This document shows, piece by piece, positions 1-6,983 of a DNA stretch of 8,417 nt. The position numbers were made by a program, and so were the translations under genes. Within the stretch, counting starts at the first letter, position 1; every line of letters begins with the position of its first letter. Below the pieces are notes generated by a model. It made no database searches. It saw only the letters and a program-made list of their open reading frames with translations, and was not told where the DNA came from. This DNA comes from Pseudomonadota bacterium (lineage in GTDB: Bacteria > Pseudomonadota > Alphaproteobacteria > Rhizobiales > Xanthobacteraceae), in assembly GCA_023431725.1 (NCBI GenBank), contig JAEYVN010000472.1, positions 1 to 8,417 on the forward strand. Direction: 5' to 3'.

Positions 1-943
1 GCACCTGCTCGAAATACATGGCGTTCGGCAAATCATCGCATGACGGGTCGATTTCATCGAGCCGCGGCATCGGGTGATAGATCAGCGCCTTCGAGTTGGC
101 CGCTTCGATGCGCTCCGCCGTCAGCCGATGGCTGTCCGGCGTCATGCGCGGCGACACATAGCCGGACGCCGCCGGCTCGCCGATATCCGACATGTCGTAG
201 GGCGCCATCATGATAGCGTCGCTGTCGCGCAGCGGGATATCGAGATCATGCACGATGCGGCAACGGATTTGATGTTCCGAGAGGGTCGCCAGCAGGTCGG
301 CCGGCACATCGTAATGCGACGGCGGACAGAATACGACTTCGCGCGGGTTCTCGAATCGCAGCAGCTGGACCAGCGACCGTACCGTGCGGCCGCGCGAATC
401 GCCCGCAAAGCAGATCGACTTGCCGCGTATGGTGCCGAGCCCGCGTCGCATCGAGAAGATGTCGATCAGCGCCTGCGTGGGATGTTCATTCCACCCATCG
501 CCGCCGTTGATGATCGGCTTCAGCGATCGTGCCGCCATCTTTTCGGCTGCGCCGATCTCGTGGTGACGCACGACAATCAGATCCGACAGCCGCGAGATGA
601 CGGCTGCGCAATCTTCGAGTGTTTCTCCTGACCGTGTGTTTGAACGCGAGGCTGCCATGTTTTCCATCCCGATAGGATGGCAGCCCAGCGCGACAACTGC
701 CGCCTCAAATCCCATCCGAGTTCTTGTGCTCGGCTGAAAGAACAACAGCGCGACTGTCTTCCCGATCACGTCGGGTGGAGGCAGGGCGCCTAACTCATAA
801 TCTTCTGCTGTGCGACAGAGCCGATCGACATCCGCGATCGTAAGCGACTTTGCACTGAGCAGGTGTTTTTGGAACTCGGGACGAGAGCCTCGCTCACGAT
901 CTGTGCGCGCAAGGTCACGTGGAATCTGAAGGGACGCGTACAT
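1..943 (-). CDS. Aspartate/ornithine carbamoyltransferase family protein (PyrB-like, 3' end cut by window edge)
   Basis: Read on the minus strand from ATG at 943-941, 314 codons run open to the window edge, so the C-terminus is missing (probably a few tens of residues). The family transfers a carbamoyl group from carbamoyl phosphate to an amino group in the cytoplasm. Visible family motifs: FFQPSTRTR with S72-T73-R74-T75 (carbamoyl phosphate loop), VVRHH with R126, HPTQ at 154-157, GRTVRS with R186, and HPMPR beginning at H290, the counterpart of HPLPR in E. coli PyrB. By eye alignment to E. coli PyrB, the 80s-loop lysine (K84) is S105, and the R229-V-Q231 segment that binds aspartate is P248-Y-D250. 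The alphaproteobacterial housekeeping PyrB, as I recall it, has HPGPMNRG instead, so this looks like a paralogue with another amino substrate. The start at 943 has GGAAG 10 nt upstream (954-958); an in-frame ATG at 997 lacks a ribosome site. It is transcribed away from the operon. The fold is sure; the substrate is unknown. Confidence 0.88.
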   Translation of the reverse strand, partial: MYASLQIPRDLARTDRERGSRPEFQKHLLSAKSLTIADVDRLCRTAEDYELGALPPPDVIGKTVALLFFQPSTRTRMGFEAAVVALGCHPIGMENMAASRSNTRSGETLEDCAAVISRLSDLIVVRHHEIGAAEKMAARSLKPIINGGDGWNEHPTQALIDIFSMRRGLGTIRGKSICFAGDSRGRTVRSLVQLLRFENPREVVFCPPSHYDVPADLLATLSEHQIRCRIVHDLDIPLRDSDAIMMAPYDMSDIGEPAASGYVSPRMTPDSHRLTAERIEAANSKALIYHPMPRLDEIDPSCDDLPNAMYFEQV

Positions 944-957
944 GATGGCCGCACTTC

Positions 958-1018
958 CAGTTTTATCCGCCGCATTAACCGGATTTATCTGACGCATTTA
1001 ACTAAATATTAACTGTTG
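958..1018 (-). promoter_or_regulatory. AT-rich probable promoter region of the carbamoyltransferase gene
   Basis: This AT-rich block lies 15-75 bases upstream of the ATG at 943 in otherwise GC-rich DNA. On the minus strand it contains TTAATATTTAG and GATAAA, either of which could serve as a -10 element. I could not fix a matching -35 hexamer, so the exact promoter is not assigned. Confidence 0.35.
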
Positions 1019-1020
1019 GA

Positions 1021-1040
1021 CGACGCGTTGTCTCGCGTCG
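1021..1040. promoter_or_regulatory. Perfect 7-bp inverted repeat, candidate operator
   Basis: CGACGCG (1021-1027) and CGCGTCG (1034-1040) are perfect reverse complements separated by six bases. The element sits next to the AT-rich promoter region, about 78 bases upstream of the carbamoyltransferase start. It could bind a dimeric regulator. It has no following T-run on either strand, so a factor-independent terminator is less likely. Confidence 0.35.
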
Positions 1041-1396
1041 ATGCGTTAGATGGTTAATCGTGGAAGAGGCCGTAGTGCGTCGGAACTTCGTGACATCAGT
1101 ATTCAGAGTTCGAAGACGCGACGGGTAGCGAGATGCCGCGAAATAACATCGTACCGTTGGCGGTTGCGTAACGATCAACCGCACAGCGTTGCATGGGTCT
1201 CGGAATTTCTATTGCATTCGAATGATTTAAGGCGCGATGCGCCGCATCTCGACAAAGTCGTCGGTACTGGGAACGGAGCGTCCCCTTAGCCTCGTTTGAC
1301 ATGCAGCGATATTCACATCGCTGATCTGCACATTAGCCATCGCGCAATTGTGTTCGGTCGGCGCGCGAACCAATGAACGCTTGAGCTCTTATTCGT

Positions 1397-1427
1397 CACT
1401 CATCCAGGGCGGTTCGATTGATGAGTG
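1397..1427. promoter_or_regulatory. Perfect 8-bp inverted repeat upstream of the small ORF
   Basis: CACTCATC (1397-1404) pairs exactly with GATGAGTG (1420-1427) across a 15-base spacer. It ends 36 bases before the proposed ATG at 1464, so it could be an operator or a leader hairpin for the small gene. Chance occurrence is possible given the long spacer. Confidence 0.3.
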
Positions 1428-1463
1428 CGGATGTGCGCATCGCGCATAGCGGATGAGACGGTC

Positions 1464-1829
1464 ATGGGAATCATCATAGCGTTGTCGGATGTTCGCGCAC
1501 ACAGGTTGCGGAGCGCGCTTTATGTGTTTGCCCGCGAGCATCGTGCTGCGATCGTCGAAACGTGTGACAGCCTGATCGTGGCCGAGAGAATTCTTTGCCA
1601 GGATAGCCTGGTCGAGATCTACAATTCCGCCGGCGATTATTTCGTCGTGCGCTATTCCGACATCGTCGGGGTCGCGGCGGTCGCAGTCGCGCAGATCAGG
1701 GCAATCGATAACTCTGGCGATCGGCGCGTGGTTGACCGAAAGTCGAAAGCCGGGACGGCAAAGCTTCTTCCTTTCTCAAAACGCAGACGCCGCCGGTCAT
1801 CGCCGGCGAGGGTCTCTCATTCGCTATGA
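1464..1829 (+). CDS. Small hypothetical protein (121 aa)
   Basis: I do not recognise this protein. From ATG at 1464 it gives 121 residues; in-frame GTG (1425) and ATG (1431) would lengthen it by 11-13. I prefer 1464 because a purine-rich GATGAGACGG lies just before it, though the site is weak. The middle part (roughly residues 20-75) has alternating hydrophobic and charged residues such as RAAIVETCDSLIVAERIL and GDYFVVRYSDIVGVAAVAVA, which look like a folded alpha/beta domain. The codons there tend to end in G or C, as in real local genes. The tail is basic (KRRRRRSS) and looks like unstructured or non-coding sequence. There is no signal peptide or clear membrane segment. It lies 107 bases upstream of the TetR gene on the same strand and could be a separate unit. 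It may also be a chance frame or a decayed gene. Confidence 0.4.
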   Translation: MGIIIALSDVRAHRLRSALYVFAREHRAAIVETCDSLIVAERILCQDSLVEIYNSAGDYFVVRYSDIVGVAAVAVAQIRAIDNSGDRRVVDRKSKAGTAKLLPFSKRRRRRSSPARVSHSL

Positions 1830-1875
1830 ATAAGATGGGTCGCCTGTCCCAAATCAGGAATTGTCAGAGTCCGAT

Positions 1876-1909
1876 TGCCGCGTCACACTTGGAATGCTGA
1901 ATTGCGGCA
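1876..1909. promoter_or_regulatory. Interrupted inverted repeat upstream of the TetR gene, weak operator candidate
   Basis: TGCCGC (1876-1881) and GCGGCA (1904-1909) are complementary, and the pairing extends by GAT/ATC if one T is bulged. The element ends 27 bases before the regulator's ATG, where an autoregulatory operator would be expected. The 22-base spacer is longer than usual for a TetR site, so confidence is low. Confidence 0.2.
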
Positions 1910-1936
1910 TCCGAATTATTGGCAGTCTGTTTATCG

Positions 1937-2617
1937 ATGGCCCAGGTCAAAAAGGCGCATGTTCGCCAAGCGATTATCGAAGGCGCCTACACGCTGTTTC
2001 GAAAGCAGAGTTATCTGGGCACGTCCATGGCCGATATCGGACGCGCCGCCGGCATCGCGCCGTCGAACATCTACGTGTATTTCAAGTCGAAGTTCGAGAT
2101 CTTCTACGCGGTTTATGAGCCCTGGCTGAATGAACGGCTGGCCCGGCTCGAGCGTGACTTGTCCGAAATCGACAACGCGGATGCGCGCCTTTTCCATATC
2201 GTGCAGACCGTCTGGATCGATCTGCCGGTCGAGGACAATGGCTTTGCGAACAATCTGATGCAGGCCGTCTCAACGACCGACAAGGACGAGCCGTTTCGCA
2301 GCGACCTGTTGTCGCGTTCCGAGGCCGCTTTGTCGGATTTGTTGCGCCGCGCCCTGCCGGAAGATCGGCATGCCCTGATCGAAAATCATCGTCTGGCCCA
2401 CATCCTGCTCATGGCCTTCGACGGCTTTGTGGTGCGGCATCATCTCGGCGGCACGCGACCGGACATGAATGAAATCGCGCAAATCATGAAGCTTCTGATC
2501 GCGGGGCAGGTTGCCACATCGTTGCCGCCGACGCAGCTTCGGCCTGGGCAAAAGGAAGCGGCCCTTCGTCGACACGTTGCACCGCAGCGCAAAACAAAGG
2601 CAGTCACCGCCCGATAA
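1937..2617 (+). CDS. TetR/AcrR family transcriptional regulator
   Basis: A 226-residue protein from ATG at 1937, a typical TetR length. The N-terminal DNA-binding domain shows the family pattern: residues 8-21 form helix 1 (HVRQAIIEGAYTLF), then GTSMADIGRAAGIAPSNIY (28-46) is the helix-turn-helix, followed by VYFKSKFEIFYAVYE (47-61), the conserved YxxFxSKxxLF-like end of the domain. The remaining C-terminal part is the variable ligand-binding and dimerisation region, ending in a basic tail. A TTG six codons upstream (1919) is open in frame, but ATG starts the protein right at the usual position before helix 1. No strong ribosome site is visible. It is the first gene of the plus-strand series, four bases ahead of the hydrolase, so it probably represses or tunes its own operon in response to the imported compound or a metabolite. 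The ligand is unknown. Confidence 0.93.
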   Translation: MAQVKKAHVRQAIIEGAYTLFRKQSYLGTSMADIGRAAGIAPSNIYVYFKSKFEIFYAVYEPWLNERLARLERDLSEIDNADARLFHIVQTVWIDLPVEDNGFANNLMQAVSTTDKDEPFRSDLLSRSEAALSDLLRRALPEDRHALIENHRLAHILLMAFDGFVVRHHLGGTRPDMNEIAQIMKLLIAGQVATSLPPTQLRPGQKEAALRRHVAPQRKTKAVTAR

Positions 2618-2621
2618 ATGA

Positions 2622-3554
2622 ATGCCGTTCACTATTGACAGTGATTGGGCTGCGTTGGATTATTTCCAGGCCTCGATGTGTACCGGCGTGCGGGACAATG
2701 CCGGGCAAGCGAGAAGAGGGGTTGCGTTGTTAACGAGCGAGTATCCTCCGCAGGAGCCGTTCACGGCTATCGGCGCGAAATATCATGACGAGGTGTTGCG
2801 ACTGGGGCGCGACATCGCTGGAATCGATTTGTCCTATGGCGACGACCCTTATCAGGCGCTGACGATCGTTCCGGCTGAACAGCCGAATGGCGATGTGTTC
2901 ATTGCGCTTCACGGCGGCGGCTGGACCAACGGCTACAAGGAATGGATGTTGTTCATGGCGCCGGCCCTGACGGCCCGAGGCGTCACATTCGTCAGTGCGG
3001 GATATCGGCTCGCGCCACAGCACGTTTTCCCGAGCGGCTATCATGATGTGCTGGACGCGATCGCTCTCGTTCATCGCGAGATTGCCAAACATGGTGGTGA
3101 TCCAAAACGCATCTTTGTCAGCGGGCATTCGGCCGGTGGCCATCTGGCGGCGCTGGCGGCTCTGCAAACCGACTGGACTGCGACGCGCGGACTGCCGGCC
3201 AACGTGATTCGGGGCTCGCTGCCGATATCCGGCACCTATGTCTTTGGTCCGGCCTCCGGTCTTTCGATGCGGCCGCGCTTTCTCGGGCCGGAAGAAAACG
3301 ACGGCGAGACGAACGCGGCCCCCACCTCATATCTGCATGCCGACGCGCCGCCCTTCCTCGTGGCTTACGGCGAAAGGGACTTTCCGCATCTGCGTGCGCA
3401 GGCCGAAACATTCATTGCCGATCTGAAGGGACTCGGTGTCGATGTCTCGGAGGTCGTGCTGGCGGATTGTGACCATCTCGGCGCCAGTTACGAGAGCGGC
3501 AATCCCGACGGCGTCTGGGTAAAGACCGCAACGCGCTGGATGCGAGAGCACTGA
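2622..3554 (+). CDS. Alpha/beta hydrolase (HSL / kynurenine-formamidase-like)
   Basis: A 310-residue cytoplasmic serine hydrolase with no signal peptide. The oxyanion-hole motif HGGGW is at 97-101, and the nucleophile S170 sits in GHSAGG (168-173). YRLAP at 128-132 is typical of the carboxylesterase/HSL and arylformamidase group. The acid is probably D253 (GERDFPHLRAQ) and the catalytic base H285 (DCDHLGAS). Such enzymes split esters or N-formyl and other amide bonds; which one applies here cannot be read from the sequence. ATG at 2622 follows the TetR stop by four bases and lacks a clear ribosome site; ATG at 2676 (residue 19) is an alternative start. The TGA overlaps the ATG of the ATPase gene by one base (TGATG), which suggests coupled translation. 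Placed between a regulator and an importer, it likely acts on the imported compound or an intermediate of its breakdown. Confidence 0.9.
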   Translation: MPFTIDSDWAALDYFQASMCTGVRDNAGQARRGVALLTSEYPPQEPFTAIGAKYHDEVLRLGRDIAGIDLSYGDDPYQALTIVPAEQPNGDVFIALHGGGWTNGYKEWMLFMAPALTARGVTFVSAGYRLAPQHVFPSGYHDVLDAIALVHREIAKHGGDPKRIFVSGHSAGGHLAALAALQTDWTATRGLPANVIRGSLPISGTYVFGPASGLSMRPRFLGPEENDGETNAAPTSYLHADAPPFLVAYGERDFPHLRAQAETFIADLKGLGVDVSEVVLADCDHLGASYESGNPDGVWVKTATRWMREH

Positions 3555-5032
3555 TGCCGGCGGCCGTAAAAGTTACCGGCTTGACCAAGGCATTCGGGGC
3601 GACGCGCGCGCTCGATCATGTCGATTTTACGCTGGAAGCCGGCGAAACCCATGCCCTGGTTGGCGAGAACGGTGCCGGCAAGTCGACGCTGATCAAGATT
3701 CTCGGCGGCGTCTATCGCGCCGACAGTGGCGTGATCGAGATCGGCGGTGAGCCGCGCAGCTTTGCCAATCCGCGCGACGCCATTTTGTCCGGCGTGGTGA
3801 CCATTCCGCAGGAACTGCGGATGGTGCCCGCCTTGTCGATCGCGGAGAATATCGCGCTTGGCAGTCTGCCGATGCGGCGTCTGTTCGGACTTCTGCCGGC
3901 GATCGATCGCAAGCGGATGCGTGAAGATGCGCAGACCTATCTCGATCAGCTCAATTTCAAGGCCGATCTCGATCGTCCGGTTCAGTCGCTCAGCTTTGCC
4001 GAACGGCAACTGGTGGCCATTGCCAAGGCGCTGCGGCTGAAATGCCGGGTCTTCATCCTCGATGAGCCGACGGCAGCGCTGGAAGACCGCGAGATCGCGC
4101 GCCTGTTCGAAGTCCTGGAGCGGATGAAGCAGCAGGGAACGGCGATCATCTACATTTCGCATCGGCTGGATGAGATCGTGACGCTCGCCGACCGCTGCAC
4201 CATTCTGCGTGACGGCAAGCTGGTCGCCGTCAAGCCGCGCGGCCAATTCAATACATACGACCTGATCGAGGGCATGACGGGTCGGATGGCGCAAGAGGAT
4301 TTCATCGAGTCGCCGCAGCCGGGTCAGGCGCTGATCACGGAAACGGACGATCGCAATGATCGCATGACGGTCCGCGCCAAAGAGGTGATCGGGCTGGCCG
4401 GTCTGCTCGGCAGTGGCACGGATCAGATCATCCGGCGATTGTTCGGTGTCGGTCGCGAGCGCACCGGTGTCCGTCTCGAAAGTGGCCGTGAGGCGCGCTT
4501 CACGCGTCCGGCCGATGCGATCGCCGCCGATATCGGCTTCGTGCCGGGCGAACGCGCGCTGGGACTGGTCATGAACCAGTCGGTGCGTGACAACATCCTG
4601 TTGCCGAGCGCAACGCGCGACAACAGCCCGTTCTGGATCAATCGCCGCAAGGGCGACGCGCTGGTGCGCGAATTGATGGAGCTGCTCGATATCCGTCCAC
4701 GCCGTCCCGACCTGCGTGTCGGGTCGCTGTCGGGCGGCAATCAGCAGAAGGTCATCATCGCCAAGTGGCTCGCGCGCCGCGTCTCGGTGCTGCTGCTCGA
4801 TGAGCCGACGCATGGCATCGATATCGCCGCCAAGATGCATGTGCATTCGTTGATCCGCAAATTCGCCAAGGATGGCGGCGGCGTGCTGGTCAGTTCGAGC
4901 GATCTGGCCGAACTGGCGCGCATCTGCGACACGGTGCTGGCGGTGCGCAATCGCCGCATCGTCAGCCGCATTGAACGTAAAGATGGAATGGACGAAGGCA
5001 GTCTGCGCGCGTCCATCGGGGGAACGCATTGA
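3554..5032 (+). CDS. Sugar-type ABC importer ATPase, two nucleotide-binding domains (RbsA/MglA family)
   Basis: A 492-residue double ATPase that powers the importer at the inner face of the membrane. Domain 1: Walker A GENGAGKST (37-45), Q-loop Q86, signature-like LSFAERQ (146-152), Walker B VFILDEP (166-172), H-loop H203. Domain 2: the Walker A position reads LLGSGTD (284-290) without the Lys-Ser/Thr pair, as is normal for this family, while the signature LSGGNQQK (392-399) and Walker B LLLDEPTHGID (413-423) are intact. By eye against E. coli RbsA, the segment leading into domain 2 (about 255-280) is shorter, and the usual strand before the second P-loop is compressed. The start overlaps the hydrolase stop by one base, and GAGAG at 3544-3548 gives a ribosome site. 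The permease follows immediately. Confidence 0.96.
   Translation: MPAAVKVTGLTKAFGATRALDHVDFTLEAGETHALVGENGAGKSTLIKILGGVYRADSGVIEIGGEPRSFANPRDAILSGVVTIPQELRMVPALSIAENIALGSLPMRRLFGLLPAIDRKRMREDAQTYLDQLNFKADLDRPVQSLSFAERQLVAIAKALRLKCRVFILDEPTAALEDREIARLFEVLERMKQQGTAIIYISHRLDEIVTLADRCTILRDGKLVAVKPRGQFNTYDLIEGMTGRMAQEDFIESPQPGQALITETDDRNDRMTVRAKEVIGLAGLLGSGTDQIIRRLFGVGRERTGVRLESGREARFTRPADAIAADIGFVPGERALGLVMNQSVRDNILLPSATRDNSPFWINRRKGDALVRELMELLDIRPRRPDLRVGSLSGGNQQKVIIAKWLARRVSVLLLDEPTHGIDIAAKMHVHSLIRKFAKDGGGVLVSSSDLAELARICDTVLAVRNRRIVSRIERKDGMDEGSLRASIGGTH
5018..5024 (+). promoter_or_regulatory. Ribosome binding site of the permease gene
   Basis: GGGGGAA lies inside the 3' end of the ATPase gene. 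It is 4 bases before a TTG at 5029 and 10 bases before the ATG at 5035, so it does not settle which start is used. The difference is two residues. Confidence 0.55.
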
Positions 5033-5034
5033 TC

Positions 5035-5982
5035 ATGAAGCTGTCCGGTACAACCTCGTCGCGTTTGATGGGACAGATTCCGCTCGTGACGCTGGTCCTG
5101 CTGTGCGTGGTCACGACATTGCTGACCGACCGCTTCCTGTCGCCGATCAACCTGAACAACATTCTGGTTCAGTCCTCGATCATGGCGGTCATCGCCATGG
5201 GCATGACCTTCGTCATCATCGGCGGCGGTTTCGATCTGTCGGTCGGATCAACGGCGGCCTTGTCGGCCTGCGTCGCGGCGATGGTGATGCTGGAGTTCGG
5301 CATCACCGCCGGCGTGCTGGCCGGCGTTCTCGTCGGCGCCGGCGTCGGTCTCGTCAACGGCATCATCATTGCGTATCTGAAGGTCAATCCCTTCATCACC
5401 ACGCTCGGCACCATGGTGCTGTTCCGCGGCGTCGTGTTTCTCATCACCGGCGGCGCGCCGGTCGAGGGGCCGGAAGGCCTGCCGTCGAGCTTCGTCGCTT
5501 TCGGATCGACGCGCATTCTCGGGCTTCACGCGCTCGTGTGGGTGCCGATCATCCTGCTCGTCGTATTGTCCTGGGTGATGCATGCGACGCCGTTCGGCCG
5601 GCAGATCTATGCGACCGGCGGTGGCCGCGAAGCCGCCTATCTGTCCGGCGTGCCGACCGCGCGGATCACCGCGTCGACCTATGTGATCTGCGGCGCGCTG
5701 GCCGGCGTTGCCGGCGTCATGCTGGCGGCGCGTCTGCAATCGGGCCAGCCGACCGCCGGCGAATTCTACGAACTGACGGCGATCGCGGCGGTCGTGCTCG
5801 GCGGCGCCGCGCTGCACGGCGGCGAGGGCACGCTCTACAAGAGCGTGATCGGTGTGTTCATCATGATCATTCTCGGCAACAGCCTGAACCTGCTGAATGT
5901 CGATTCCTATTGGCAGCGCGTCGCCATCGGCGCGGTCATCATTGCGGCGGCTGCAGCGGATAGTCTGCGGTCGAAACGTTAG
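5035..5982 (+). CDS. Sugar-type ABC importer permease (RbsC family)
   Basis: A 315-residue, strongly hydrophobic inner-membrane protein of the RbsC/BPD_transp_2 family that forms the transport channel. Hydrophobic segments follow one another from about residue 15 to 308 with short polar links, fitting the 8-10 helices of this family. Family signatures seen are GGGFDLSVGS (63-72), VNGIIIAYLKVNPFITTLGT (107-126), the cytoplasmic coupling loop FGRQIYATGGGREAAYLSGV (187-206), and VVLGGAALHGGEGT (253-266). The coupling loop has GGG where most relatives have GGN. I chose ATG at 5035, two bases after the ATPase stop; TTG at 5029 would add two residues and overlap that stop. The partners are the ATPase just upstream and the binding protein just downstream. 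Confidence 0.95.
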   Translation: MKLSGTTSSRLMGQIPLVTLVLLCVVTTLLTDRFLSPINLNNILVQSSIMAVIAMGMTFVIIGGGFDLSVGSTAALSACVAAMVMLEFGITAGVLAGVLVGAGVGLVNGIIIAYLKVNPFITTLGTMVLFRGVVFLITGGAPVEGPEGLPSSFVAFGSTRILGLHALVWVPIILLVVLSWVMHATPFGRQIYATGGGREAAYLSGVPTARITASTYVICGALAGVAGVMLAARLQSGQPTAGEFYELTAIAAVVLGGAALHGGEGTLYKSVIGVFIMIILGNSLNLLNVDSYWQRVAIGAVIIAAAAADSLRSKR

Positions 5983-6015
5983 GCTGAACAGACGTTGGTT
6001 TGAACAAAGGCGTTA

Positions 6016-6025
6016 AGGGAGAGGG
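6016..6025 (+). promoter_or_regulatory. Strong ribosome binding site of the binding-protein gene
   Basis: AGGGAGAGGG ends three bases before the ATG, with its AGGGAG core seven bases away. It is the clearest ribosome site in the transporter block, fitting the high level at which binding proteins are usually made relative to the permease. Confidence 0.6.
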
Positions 6026-6028
6026 ACA

Positions 6029-6967
6029 ATGAAGAAGCTAGGCTTAGTTCTTGCGGCTGCGGCGGTTGCCACGGTCGGTCTGCTGTCGGCCCCGGTGACT
6101 CCGGCGCAGGCGCAGGGCAAGACGACCATCGGTGTGGCATTCCCGCAGGATGACAACCCGTTCTACATCGCGATGCTGCGCGGCGTGCGGGCGCGTGCGG
6201 CGGAACTCGGCTGGGACGTCGTGTCGGTGTCGTCGAACGAGGACAAGCTGAAGCAGATCAACGGCGTGCAGGATCTCGTCGCGCGCGGCGTGAAGGGCAT
6301 CCTGATCTCGCCGATCGACTCGACCGGCGTCAACGCCGCCTATGACGCTGCGGCCGCCGGCAAGGTGCCGATCGTGTCGGTGGCGCGCGGCTCGACCTCG
6401 CCGAACCAGACGCTGCATGTGGCGATGGACGAAAAGCAGATCGGCCGCGACATCGCCGAATGGACCGCCAAGAAGATCGGCGGCAAGGGCAAGGTCGCAC
6501 TGCTGCTCGGACCGTCGGGTGCGCCGACCTTCCGCAATCTCGCCGAAGGCTACAACGAGGTGATGGCCAAGTATCCGGACATCAAGATCGTGTTCAAGAC
6601 CGATGGTCCGCTCACCCGCGAACGCGGCCTGAAGAACACCGAGGACGCGCTGGTCGCCAATCCGGATCTCGCCGCGATCTACACCGCCAATGACGACGTT
6701 GCGCTCGGCGCCACGCAGGCCGTGCTCGCCGCCAATCGCAAGGGGCAGACCATCGTCACCGGCATGAACGGCGTGCCGCCGGCGTTGCGTTCGCTGAAGG
6801 ACGGCAATCTCGGCATGACCATCGAACTCAATCCGGTGCTGTGGGGCCGCATGGGCGTCGATGTGCTCGCCGAATATCTGAAGGGCGAGAAGGTGAAGCC
6901 GCAGGTCTTCATCAAGCACGTCATCATCGATAGCACCAATATCGACGAGAAGATGCCGAAGGGCTGA
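6029..6967 (+). CDS. Periplasmic substrate-binding protein of the sugar-type ABC importer (RbsB-like, Peripla_BP_4)
   Basis: A 312-residue exported protein. Residues 1-28 form a signal peptide: MKK, a hydrophobic core, then TPAQA with cleavage expected before Q29; there is no lipobox. The mature part shows the two-lobed fold of the ribose/galactose-binding group: TIGVAFPQDDNPFYIAML (33-50), the repeated strand GILISPIDSTGV (90-101), GPSGAPTFRNLAEGY (161-175), and YTANDDVALGA (218-228). It captures the ligand in the periplasm and hands it to the permease. By eye alignment to E. coli RbsB, three ribose-contact positions are changed: D89 is A119, D215 is N247 (GMNG), and Q235 is L267; R120 and R169 appear kept. 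This argues against ribose as ligand. The gene begins 46 bases after the permease and is followed by a palindromic repeat that may shield its mRNA. Confidence 0.95.
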   Translation: MKKLGLVLAAAAVATVGLLSAPVTPAQAQGKTTIGVAFPQDDNPFYIAMLRGVRARAAELGWDVVSVSSNEDKLKQINGVQDLVARGVKGILISPIDSTGVNAAYDAAAAGKVPIVSVARGSTSPNQTLHVAMDEKQIGRDIAEWTAKKIGGKGKVALLLGPSGAPTFRNLAEGYNEVMAKYPDIKIVFKTDGPLTRERGLKNTEDALVANPDLAAIYTANDDVALGATQAVLAANRKGQTIVTGMNGVPPALRSLKDGNLGMTIELNPVLWGRMGVDVLAEYLKGEKVKPQVFIKHVIIDSTNIDEKMPKG

Positions 6968-6983
6968 TCGTCCAATCAAACTG

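Larger units (their letters stand above)
944..1463. other. Intergenic region with probable divergent promoters; no convincing gene
   Basis: About 520 bases separate the carbamoyltransferase start from the small ORF. Short open frames on both strands have no recognisable protein character, and their composition is arginine- and serine-rich, as expected from chance reading of GC-rich DNA. The stretch 958-1018 is conspicuously AT-rich (runs such as TTAACTAAATATTAA) and lies directly upstream of the minus-strand gene, so it probably holds that gene's promoter. Inverted repeats are present at 1021-1040 and 1397-1427, and CATTCGAATG at 1215-1224 is a perfect 10-base palindrome. I see no tRNA or rRNA. 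Confidence 0.6.

Noticed and set aside
74..631. 185-codon plus-strand frame
   Set aside because: It is the antisense of the carbamoyltransferase, whose catalytic motifs are unmistakable on the other strand.
1050..1289. 79-codon plus-strand frame in the intergenic region
   Set aside because: There are no motifs, it is rich in Arg and Ser, it lacks a ribosome site, and its codon use is unlike the neighbouring genes.
1791..1808. CGCCGG/CCGGCG hairpin as a terminator of the small ORF
   Set aside because: The 6-bp stem has no following T-run and lies inside the open frame.
3488..5029. 513-codon open frame on the minus strand
   Set aside because: It lies wholly antisense to the ABC ATPase. Its protein is rich in His, Arg, Asp and Gln with no motifs, typical of the mirror frame of a GC-rich gene.
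4872..5963. 363-codon plus-strand frame over the permease
   Set aside because: The alternative frame gives an Arg/His-rich product, while the permease frame shows clear family motifs.
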